The notes under the pieces were generated by a model. The model was not told the origin of the DNA. It saw nothing but the letters and a program-made list of their open reading frames with translations, and did no database searches. 64,000 nt of DNA from Limnanthes douglasii subsp. nivea (lineage: Eukaryota > Streptophyta > Magnoliopsida > Brassicales > Limnanthaceae): the NCBI GenBank assembly GCA_036936605.1, contig JAUPFV010000001.1:76217910-76281909 (forward strand). Reading direction: 5' to 3'. The number at the start of each line of letters is the position of its first letter. Position 1 is the stretch's first letter. The translations under genes and the position numbers were made by a program. Positions 26,478 to 36,654 of this stretch are shown piece by piece.

Positions 26478-28454
26478 TCAATGCCGTCGGTACCTTTCGG
26501 CGATCCTACACATCATGAGGGCGGACTCTAGAAGATCAGAGTGATCCAAAGTAGGTAGCGTAGGAGCAAACCCAGCAATCTGCTCGTATCCTGAATAATC
26601 AGCACCACCCTGCGGCTCCACCCGAGGACCTCTCTCCGGCGCAGGACGACTGACGATGTACCATAGCCTCTTCCTCGCCCAAATGTAGTTCATCGGGTCA
26701 GCACTCAGTCCACTACCACGGTACGCCGTGCTAAAAGGAGTGAACACGTGGCTTTCCCAATTCTGCCACAAGTGATCGTCCCACTTTAAGTCTGTGACCC
26801 ACTTCTTCCCTACTTTTTTCGACTTAGGAGGGCGTATATCCTTAGGAATCAGCTGTACATACCCCATCTGTCGAATGACACGGTCTGGGTAGTACGCCGC
26901 AACCACGTCGAACGAAGCAAGGTTCAACTCAACATAAGTCACCTGCTGGAACGGAAAAGGGTCCCATAAATGTATGAACGGGAGGAACATGACCTGTAAA
27001 TAAAATAATTTAGCCCATTTATATTAGTAAAAGTACTCATAATTAAAATAATTAAAATGAACAAATATGACTTACATCTGCCTCGGTGCAAGTCGCCAGT
27101 ACGTGTCTCATCTGCATGCGCACCTCATGGGAGACACCAATCTTCCGCGGCGCATGTCGGCACATATGGGGCATGGATACGTCGTAATCCGGAAAAAGTG
27201 GAGCTCGAAGCTGAACAAAGTGTGCAAAAATCCACGACTCGAGCAACGCTAGAAACCCGCAAATGCCTCCCGTACCATGGAGAGATCCCTGACTAAGGGC
27301 GTGGTACAGCTGCGCTAAAACCAACTGGCCCCAGTTGTACATATGCAAACTCTGGTACTGGTTCACGAACTGGAGGTAATCTAATGGAATGCTGTTCCCG
27401 GTTTTGTTCGCGCATATAGTGGTACCTAACAAATATAGTATGTAGGCACGGGTGGCATGATCTACCTTGTCATCACTGATCCTCCTATCACTATACTGAG
27501 GACTACTAAAAGTACTCCGCAGCCACCCTAGGTTCACACTACCAGCATTCCTAAGGTTTTTACTCAGCTCCGATTGTCGCACACCTAGCATGGCAGCATA
27601 AGTAGAAAGCCTCTCAACGTCAGAGTCAAAGGGTATAGCTGTGAAGGACCTACCTAAAACCGGTAGTCCAGTGATGACGTGGACATCGTCCAAGGTGACT
27701 GTCATCTCCCCGAACGAGAAATGGAAAGAAGAAGTCTCCTCATGCCACCGCTCTAAGAATGCCTCCACCAAATGGAGGTTCGTATGCCAGCGGGTGAGTG
27801 CATCGACGAGTTGACCGAATATAGTCTCCATCACCCTAGCCCGTACCCTGCTCTGCTTTGTAATGTCCCATCTCCGGAGACTGTCATACATAGCGAAGCA
27901 TCGAAGAGTGACCCTATCCTGCAATATGTATAAAATATATAAATTCGTAAAACAATAATAATTAAAAACATGTGTATCGAACACGTAAGAAAATTATAAA
28001 ACAGTATAAAGGTGTAACACTTACATCTCCGTGATAGACGCTATAAGCCTCGTGCAGGGTGTAATCCGGGAAAAGTCTCGGAACATGCGACAGCACGGAA
28101 TAAAAATCAACATCCTCACCCTCAAATGAGTGGAATGCTGCCTCTGGCGCGTGAGGTGCATCGTCCTCCGTATAGTCCGGTACATGAGATGCATCAGCCT
28201 CCATATACTGCGGTGCATCTACATCGTCATCGTACTCCTCGTCAGGGGGATGCGACGTAGAAGCTGCCCCTGTGGTACCATCAGCAGGAGTAGGAATATA
28301 ATCACCGCCATCTACTACGTGAACCGGGAACATGTTCCTCGCTCGGAGCAGCCTCCTCGGCCTCGGCCTGCGCTCTAGCCGCTGCTGCTGCCTCCTCGGC
28401 ATCAGACCTAATTTTTTTGAACGGATTTTTTGCTTTAATCTTGAATCGAGGCAT
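26478..28454 (-). CDS. Plant mobile domain (PMD) protein carried by the MULE
   Basis: Coding exons 28402-28025, 27918-27076 and 26993-26478 give 578 aa in frame with GT-AG junctions. The N-terminus is acidic and disordered (DEEYDDDVDAPQYMEADASH). The rest is a PMD, with FHFSFGEMTVTLDDVHVITG then LPVLG, WLRSTF, the AYILYLLGTTI helix, and ESWIFAHFVQLRAPLFP. PMDs occur in MAIN/MAIL1 host proteins and have repeatedly been captured by transposons. Their biochemical role is unsettled. The start is uncertain. An upstream ATG at 28454, directly after an acceptor site at 28456, opens a different frame (MPRFKIKAKNPFKK, then alanine/glutamate-rich) that stops at 28302. A length change in the seven-A run near 28418 would join it to the PMD frame. 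A 5'-UTR exon probably ends at 28948, with hairpin array 3 in the intron. Confidence 0.85.
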
Positions 28455-28532
28455 CCTGTAAATACAACGCAAAAAAATATGTATTAGAATGCAAAACACC
28501 AAATGAATATAAAAAAAACAACTTTGGGCCTC

Positions 28533-28700
28533 GTCGCAGGCCCAAAATGAGACATATATTGGGCCTGGTCGCAGGCCCAAAATGAGACATATATTGGGCC
28601 TCGTCGCAGGCCCAAAATGAGACTGCATTAAGGCCTCGTCTCATTTTGGCCGTGCGACGAGGCCCTGTCGTCATCGCACGAACGGCCTGCGACGAGGCCC
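28533..28700. repeat. Palindromic array 3 (PMD 5' intron)
   Basis: The same 21-nt module is here in three direct copies at 28533, 28568 and 28603 with a 35-bp period, followed by one inverted copy at 28638-28658. GTCATCGCACGAAC (also in the left hairpin) and a partial GGCCTGCGAC follow. It lies inside the putative intron 28947-28456 (minus strand). Confidence 0.93.
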
Positions 28701-29049
28701 AACAGCAATGTCGATTCCAAACTTAAACAACCCCAAAACAGCCTCATTTCTAACAAAACCAAGCACCAAAACGTAGATCCTAGCAATACTAACAACAATA
28801 TAACACTAATCTAACAAAACAACACCTAAAATCATACAAAAATCCAACTTTTGAAATCGAAACCACAAAAACTAAAAAACCTAGATTCGACAGTTTATAC
28901 CGAATGAAATCAAAAACAAATTACACCATGATGTTCATATCGTTTACCTTTACGTTTTCTTCAATTTAGATTCTTCAAAAATCGAATTTCAGAAATGGGT
29001 CCCACGGGTGCTTGAGAGGTTTCTAGAGAGAGAGGGAGAAAGAGAGGAA

Positions 29050-29136
29050 AAAAGTGGTGAGAGATCTATCAAACGCTTTTATAGCTAGGTTTTCTGAAAA
29101 GGGTAAAATGGTCAAAATTTAGGTGCGAGATCTATC
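29050..29136 (-). promoter_or_regulatory. PMD promoter inside right MULE end
   Basis: A minus-strand TATA box CTATAAAAGCG lies at about 29075-29086, roughly 130 bp inside the right terminus. The motif GATAGATCTCTCACC occurs at 29056-29070 and, with one change, at 29122-29136, flanking the TATA box. Confidence 0.55.
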
Positions 29137-29163
29137 AATTAGGTATAAGATCTAGCGGTTCTA

Positions 29164-29199
29164 AATCTATAAAAATGTGTATTATTTCTAGCCTGGCCC
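29164..29199 (-). repeat. MULE right terminal inverted repeat
   Basis: Read on the minus strand, it starts GGGCCAGGCTAGAAAT and matches the left end. It is followed directly by the duplicated TTTAAAATA. Confidence 0.9.
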
Positions 29200-29208
29200 T
29201 TTAAAATA
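29200..29208. repeat. Target-site duplication, right copy
   Basis: TTTAAAATA, identical to 20483-20491. Confidence 0.92.
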
Positions 29209-31190
29209 TTCTTACTTTACAAAAATTTAAATAATAGGCTTTTGTTCTAACAAAATGAGATTTTTATCTTTTATGGGTGTATTTTCGCTTTTTTAATTAT
29301 TTTTAATTATTTAATATTTATAAGAACGATTATCAATAAATATCAAATATATTTTTCAGAAAACATGGATAATCATTTTTGTAATGAATGAGTAGTACTA
29401 TATAGTTTTTAAACAATTCTTTTTATCATGTTTTGGGTTTTTTATGTAATATATTTTTCAATTCGGAGTTTAAAAAAAATATTTGAAAATGTTATTGATT
29501 TGATTTTTTTTAAATGAACAAAACTAGCTTCGTGAAATATACATTTTTTATTTTTTTTAGTTCTATAATTACGTGTGATTGGGTTGCGAAATAAGTCTAA
29601 AAACGTTGCTAAAAACGATTATGTTTGTGTCGTGGAATTACTTGCAATTTGGTTGCTAAAAACAATTGTGTTCCAATTGCAGAATTGCGTGCAAATGTGT
29701 TGCGTAAACAAGAAGAGATAGTTGTGAAAATTGGACATTGATTTTTAAATAAGTCTCATTATGTGAAAAAAAAAACATAATATAACTTGTTTTTATGAAA
29801 ATAAGTGTTAATTGGGTATGAAACAACTACCTTTTGAAGTTACGAAAATATGTATATTTTTGTGTTCAAAAAACTTTTTAAAAAATTAATTGTGTTTCTT
29901 TTACAGAGATGCGTGTAATTTGGTTGCTAAAAAGAGTGGTCTCCAGTTGCATAATTACGTGCAAATGAGTTGTGAAAAGAAGAAGAAAATCATTGCAGAA
30001 TATGACTTTGGTTACTTGAAAAAACAAAATACAACTTGTTTATGTGAAGATAAGTGTTAATTGAGTCTGAAACAACTAAAATTTTAATATGTTATGTAAA
30101 TATGTGTATTTTTGTGTTGAAAAAAATATCTTAGAAAAATAAAAATAGATTGTGTTCTAGTTGCGAAGATACGTTCAATTTGGTTTTGAAATTAGTTTGA
30201 ATTGTGTTCCAATTGCAGAATTATATGTAATTTGGTTGTGAAAAAAAAAACAAATCTCCAAAAATATTACTTATGAATTTGGTTTTATTCGTCTTTAAAA
30301 ATAGAAATTATATGTATTTTTAAAGAAAAACAATTAGGTTAGAGTATGAAAGATATAAAGTTTGGAAGGTTGAAAATAGCTAATTAGTAGGAGTGTACGT
30401 GTTTGTTTGTTCTAGTGTACTGTTGAAATTTTTTACGATGAAAGTTGTTTTTAATAAATTTCAAAACTGAAATGGTTATCCATAATTTAATCTATACCCG
30501 GTGATTATCGGTAATTTACCTATATAAAAATATCAGAAGAAAATAATTTAATTTAATTTACATTTTATATTACTAATTACTAATTAAGTCAACGGAGTTT
30601 AGGATAATTTTTGGAATTTAAAGTTTAAAATATATGAAATTAAACTTTTATTATTTATTTTAAAAAAATTAAAAATTAATTTTTTTTTAGTGAAAATCAT
30701 AAGAAATCATTTCTATTTAACTTTAATGTTTTATAACAGATATGTCTTGTTTTTTTTAAAATACCTTAAAAGTATATTCATGTTTTTATTTGTTTATTTA
30801 TAAGGTTTTTTAGTAGTAAAGTTTGATTTAAATATTTTTGAAGCGAAATCGTATTCTTTTTTGGTGAAATATTCTTCTTCACTATAAGTACGACGAAGAA
30901 GATAAATTTTTTCTTTATGATTATATTTGAAAAAAAACATTGATTTCGTTTAGTGAATGACGTTACTTAAATCGTCCACAGATAAGCAATCAAATGTCCT
31001 AATCCGCGAACTATTTGGTTGAATTCGTCAATTGTTGAAGAATTCCATAAATATTTCGTCAATCATTAACAAAATTTTAGTAAAACCTCTTTTTTACTAA
31101 TTTAATTTTTTTTTTTATCTTTATACTATGGTGTCCTGAACTTCATGGTTATTAAACGATCTAGGAGATATAGTTACAATTGAAGAATAT

Positions 31191-31290
31191 TTGTTTTTAT
31201 AATATATTGAATTCTGAAGTTGATTTGTTTTTATAATATATTGAATTCTGGAGTTGATTTGTTTTTATAATATATTGAATTCTGGAGTTG
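31191..31290 (+). repeat. 34-bp tandem repeat, three copies
   Basis: TTGTTTTTATAATATATTGA followed by ATTCTG(A/G)AGTTGAT starts at 31191, 31225 and 31259 with almost no variation. Confidence 0.93.
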
Positions 31291-32689
31291 CGTTTATAAT
31301 AGCCAAATATATATATATATATATTAAGTGCACTTACAATCATATAACTTTTTTTTTAATTCTGAAGTTAGGTTTACGTTGTCTATATATGTATATAAAT
31401 AAGATTTTTAGTTTCCAGTAATAATTTCAGTTTCGTATAATTAAATATTATTTTGTTCATTATATATTATAATATGCAATTATATTCAATCTTCTAGTAT
31501 ATTATACTCCGTATCCTGGCATAATTCATATTATTAAACTTACCTCTTATTAATTTGAAAATTATTCAGTTTCAAGTTAAAGATCTTAATTCTAAGATGA
31601 TAATAACTATCTTAGTTATTACTTATTATCCTTATAGAATTTATATATAAATTTATATTATTATCTTCTAAATCAATCAAACTATTTATATTATATATAT
31701 TTGTAAATAAATAATATATATATATATATATGATATTATATTTACATGTGATATTATATGATATAAATGAATATATAAACATATATTATTGTCTTTTAAA
31801 TCAATATATTTATTTATATTAATATTTTCTTATTTAATAAATAAGAAAAAAATCAATTCTAAATTAAGTTTCGTTTAGTATATTAAATAAGGTTAAATAT
31901 TTATTGCCAATTAATTTTTTTTCTTATAAAACAAATATAACTTTTACCAGATGAATACATTTTTGTTTTGTTTTATACAAAATAGAAGTAATAATTACTT
32001 CCTTAATACATATGCTTGTAAACGTATTATAATTATTTTAACTAGACTAAAATCTATTTATTATTCTTTAATACTAAATATATTATATACATAAATAGTG
32101 GGTTCCTAAGCTTTAATTAGTTCCACTATACTAAAATATATGATTAATAACTAAAATATATGATTAATATTTAATACTAAATATATTATTTACATAAAAG
32201 AGTGGGTTCCTATGCCCCACAAGAACCCACCTAGATCGGCTAGGTGAAGAAAGTAGACAAACATCGCATATGCATGATTATTTTAGAAGAATTATTTGGT
32301 CTATGAAAAAGAACTCCGAAATTTATTTATCAATGTGATTGATCCAACCACTATAATAAAATTTTAAACAAAAAAATATAAAAATCATAAGACGATATAT
32401 ACCAACAAATTAAGATATCATTTTAAGTTCATAGGTCGGTCTGTTGAAGGTGATGATAATTGATTGTTATGTATAAGTTTTTTTATCCACATAACCACGC
32501 ATTGACCTAATATTTTCCGGTATATGCAGAAATGACGAACCTCTAAAATGATGAAATAATATTGATAAAAACTAAATACGTCCACATGATATATTCAACA
32601 ATCTAAATAGAGTGAACAACCTAAACAGAGTGATCTCGAGATGCATCTCGCATCTGTGATAAATTATTTAAGATATACGTTCTTTAAAA

Positions 32690-33170
32690 ACATAATATAA
32701 GATCATGTTTTAGTTAAAAATATTATTTAAAATTGTAAATTAGTTAAAATTGTCTTTTAAGATCAACATTTAGTTGTAATAAAGTATTTAAGCTTGTATA
32801 TTAATGAAAATGTTATTTAAGATCATAGTTTGGTTGAATTACATATTATTATAAAATTATACGGTAGTAATATTATTATAAAATTATACGGTTGTTAAAA
32901 ATATTATTCAAAACCATGATTTATTTTATGAAAAAGTTATTTAAGATTGATCATCGTTTAGTTGAAAGATATTACATAAAATTGTACAAAAAAATATTAT
33001 TTAAATTCATAGTTTAGTTTATAAAAATTATTTAAAATTTTACATTATTTGACAAAAAGTTAAGACCACGTTTCGTTGAAAATTATTATTTAATATTGTA
33101 AATTAGTTGAAAATAGTATTTAAGACCATGGTTTAGATGTCATAAATTATTTAAACGTGTACATTATTTT
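32690..33170 (+). repeat. Degenerate about 40-bp tandem repeat
   Basis: Copies of a unit like TTATTTAAGATCATAGTTTA plus GTTGAAAATAT recur more than ten times with substitutions and length changes, in AT-rich DNA next to the gypsy LTR. Confidence 0.75.
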
Positions 33171-33220
33171 CATGTCGGAACGCGCACATTCTAGTTTGAA
33201 GTGTTTCATTAGGTCAACCT

Positions 33221-33642
33221 TGATGAACTCAGAAAATCTTTAGTGTAGCTCAGAAGCGGAAATGTTCGTGGGGGAGGATCGGACTAGAGAATATTTGTAT
33301 AAAGTGACATAAAATAATTAAATCAGTGGTTGGTAGAAAGGAAGAGAGACAAAAGGAATAAATGTAGCAAAAATTGACTAATCATTGGCCCCTTTCCCCA
33401 AAAGGGAATGTTCTTTATATAGTAAATCAGTTAGGTAGTAAAATTACATAATGACCATCACTAAAGTGGATGTCTCACCCCATTATTTGACTATTTACAA
33501 ACAAGTTCTTGGGGTATATCATTTGACTCCTCTACATCTTATGTTTGCTTTACTTTGGTCCTTAACCACTAAATATACAACTCTAGGCCTTATCCTTCCT
33601 ATAAATTGCATATTGATCACCTATATTTTCCTCCCCTTATCA
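33221..33642 (-). repeat. Gypsy LTR, 3' copy in element orientation
   Basis: Bounded TG...CA (TGATGAAC to CTTATCA on the plus strand). It aligns along its length with 42558-42977, with scattered substitutions and small indels. Confidence 0.92.
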
Positions 33643-34206
33643 GTAGTCCCTCAGTCCATGCACAAATCTCTGAGTGTGGACTGCAGTTTCTTTTTTACCT
33701 TGGTCGGATCAAATGTCTTTGCCCCTCGGTACTTGTCTACTTAGGTCGGAAACCTTAGTTTCTCGGTGATCGTCTACTCGATTCAGAACCTTAACTTGTC
33801 GATGATTGTCTGCTTAGGTCGGAACCTTTTGTTTGCTAGTGATTGCCTACTCGGATCAGAACCTTTTGTATTTCTGACCTCATCTAAGAAATCATTTCCC
33901 TTAGGCTCGCGTGTCTATGTTTCGCTGTTATCGAGTCAAATATTTTTTAGGCGGCGGAGTCACATCTAGACACGTGTCACACTTTCACCAAACTTGCCAA
34001 TGCGTCTTTCGAAGCGGTTCATGATAGGGCAGCGTGTCAAGAACCCTTTATTCTTTAACCTTTCACCTTCTGATTCTTTTACTACAAATAATTACTTCTT
34101 TCTCTGAGTGTAGTTTTCTCATTTTCGATTTCTACCAATCTTTGATTCAAAAGTATTTGTTCTAGAGAGAGAAAGTCTCAAAACCAACTTCCCGCTCTGC
34201 ATTTGC

Positions 34207-36118
34207 ATGCCTGAAGAGTTTATCAACCTTGAATGGTATGAAATCTGGAGGTGTTTTCACATTTCCAACCGAATCGGTGCTCGCAGACCCCCTGGTGCAA
34301 GAGAGTATCATTCACCTGTAGAAATTTAGGAGTCAACCTTTTGTGATAACTGGTCTCCTATCCGTGAACATTCCCTCAATCTTGCTACTTCGTCCCCTAG
34401 TCAAGCCCGTCCTCGTGATAGCGGGGTTGACCCTTCTGCATCCGCAACGCTTTATGAGTTTCCTTCTAGAACTTCTCCATTCATAGTCATGGGTGACGAA
34501 AGAGGAAGACCGACTGCTAAGGATACTATGGATAATGTTAAAAAGAAAAGGTCTTCCGACCCGACGACAAAGTTTGTTAGAACAAAGATTTCTTCTTCAA
34601 CTGTGACTCCCCAAGTAACTCCACAGAGCCTGCCTCAAACGACTCAAGAAGTGAGTCATATGAGACCTTCGACGAGGGGAGTCTGATCTGAACCAATTTT
34701 AACGTCCATCCCTGAACTCTAGGAAAGGAATCTGGTTGATGAGCTTGACGACGATCAAGAGTGACCTGATATGGTGGTGGTCGAAGCGTAACCTCTTCAA
34801 GCCGTTCCTGTTACCATTCTTCTCCCCGGACTATCCGAGCCGAGTCAAGGTGCTTCCTCTCCTCCCCCGGAGCCTGCCACTAGTCTACCCCTCAAAGCGG
34901 TGAAACTTCCTTAGTAAAAAGTAAGAAGAAAAAGAAACGTACAACAGATTTGCCTTCGAACATAGAGGATATTCTAGGCGACAACCTTCTTGGTATCGAG
35001 TCTAAGCATCTTCTGGTGCTGTACAGAGTGAAGTATAAGTATTTTCATCCGACGGATGAAGTCAAACTGAGAGATTGTTTGGGGATTCTGGACAACATCA
35101 CAATTTGGTTCCCCACTGCCGGAGAGACTCCACCGTCTGCTCGGAACAATGAACTAGTCCTTTATACCAAGCTCATGAACTGGGGTCTTCATCTGCCCCT
35201 TGACCCCGCCTTGGTCGAGTACTCTCACCTGATTGGATTATGTACCTCTCAAGATGGAGCCAACATGTGGTACACGCTTATGGCTTGTATCATGGCCTAC
35301 GGGCTCTCTAAGATTGCCTTTACCATGGAGCAACTTATCTCCATCTCGGATGCGACTAAAAATTCCCACTACCTGTTCTACTATCTTGGTTTTTCCAGGC
35401 AGCTCAAAGTAATCAAAGAATTCTTAGAGGCGGACAAGAAGTGGAAGTAACATTTTATTTTCATATCCGGTTTGTGGGAGACTGGCTTAGAGGACTCCAA
35501 GGACCTTCCGCATCAGTTAACACTAAAATGGCCAGGGTAAGGTAAGTATTTTTGTCTGTTCTATTTTAGTAGTCATGGTGGGATAGTTCTACCTTTTTTT
35601 TTCTTTAACAGTCATAAAAGGGATTGCTAAACCTTTTTAAACGTCATGCCAAAGTGGCCAAATATATTTTCAAGAAGTTAAGTGCTTGGGCAGGTGAGCA
35701 TTGGGATCACAAGTTTCATCAGAGCTTCTTTCCAATGAACTTTGTCAAATATGCAGCAAAGAATGAATCTTTGAAGAAAAACTTCGACGCTGAGCAGAAG
35801 AAATGCCTTGACGAATATGCAACTGGTATCGTCACCCGTCTTGAGGAAAGAGATGCCAAGCTAAGGTCTGCTATGGTAATGGAGATGCACGAGAAGTTTC
35901 TGGATCTGCACCTCGGTAGTCTTTGGACACGGGTCATAGAAAGGCATTGCCTTGTCGGCGTATCCGTGAAGGACTTGGAATCCAGTGACAACTTAGAGAG
36001 TGCATCGTCGGAGTCGGATTCCCTTAAATGTAGTAGAGAGAACTCTGCATCCAATTACCAAGCGCTGAATATTTCTTTCTTTATTTTGTTGTCAGTTTTT
36101 GTATCTGAAACCTGTTAA
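34207..36118 (+). pseudogene. Antisense ORF of Tat-type gypsy element
   Basis: Starting at ATG 34207 (MPEEFINLEWYEIWRCFHIS), a plus-strand frame runs with an in-frame TAG at about 34328. A serine/proline-rich linker follows, and then a conserved-looking block in 34950-35450 (HLLVLYRVKYKYFHPTDEVK, MNWGLHLPLDPALVEYSHLI). Beyond a stop at 35448 the same frame continues HFIFISGLWETG to a possible splice donor near 35533. A helical, charged segment (35624-36118) completes it. In Grande/Retand-type elements an antisense ORF with a plant-transposon-protein domain (Transposase_28-like) occupies this spot. I infer homology from position and style. Its function is unknown. Confidence 0.65.
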
Positions 36119-36245
36119 AAGCCCCAAATTTTATGTACAATTTTCCTCTTGTTGTGAGGGCTTATGATGGAATGATTTTATTGCGATGCTTATATTAAAA
36201 CATTTCTTCCTTGACTTAGTTTGTCTTATATTTATTTACTTATGA

Positions 36246-36515
36246 TTCAAAAATGAATTCTTGTCCAAACTTTTTTGGAGTATGTTCTGAGTCCAAAAAG
36301 ATGAACTTTCTTGTCCAAACATTTTTGGAGTATGTTTTGAGTTTAAAAAGATGATTTTTCTTGTCTAAACATTATTGGAGTATGTTTTGAGTTAAAAAAA
36401 ATATGAACTTTCTTGTCCAAACATTTTTGGAGTATATTTTGAGTTTAAAAATATGAACTTTCTTGTCCAAACATTTTTGGAGTATGTATTGAGTTCAAAA
36501 TGATAAACTTTCTGC
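36246..36515 (+). repeat. About 60-bp tandem repeat between convergent ORFs
   Basis: Five imperfect copies of a unit containing TTCTTGTCCAAACATTTTTG followed by GAGTATGTTTTGAGTTTAAAAAG lie between the end of the plus-strand antisense ORF and the end of minus-strand pol. They may be in both 3' ends. Confidence 0.9.
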
Positions 36516-36654
36516 GAGTTGTTTTAAGAAGGCAATGGAATTTAATATATAAGTCAGTTATTAGGGCACCTCACTAAAACCTTCCCGCGCCACCAGAGTA
36601 GGAAAGAGTGTGCCACCAATACTTACGTAAACTGATAAAGAAAATATTTACATG

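Larger units (their letters stand above)
20492..29199. mobile_element. Complete Mutator-like element with four genes and hairpin arrays
   Basis: The 8708-bp element is bounded by inverted termini starting GGGCCAGGCTAGAAAT and by a perfect 9-bp target duplication. Inside are a transposase-OTU gene (+), two small paralogous genes in divergent orientation, and a plant-mobile-domain gene (-) transcribed inward from the right end. Three arrays made from one palindromic 21-nt module lie at 20954-21143, 24338-24594 and 28533-28700. The transposase frame is open through all four exons and the duplication is exact, so the insertion is probably fairly recent. The element may still be competent. Its structure, with large accessory genes, recalls MULEs that carry protease or PMD genes. 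Confidence 0.93.
29209..33220. other. AT-rich intergenic DNA with degenerate repeats
   Basis: No credible coding sequence occurs on either strand. The region begins with the right half of the TIR-like flank. It then contains variants of a unit with TTGCAGAATTACGTGCAAAT-like text (about 29570-30250), three 34-bp tandem copies (31191-31290), TA-rich microsatellites (about 31300-31330 and 31700-31730) and a long series of degenerate about 40-bp repeats (32690-33170). Confidence 0.7.
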
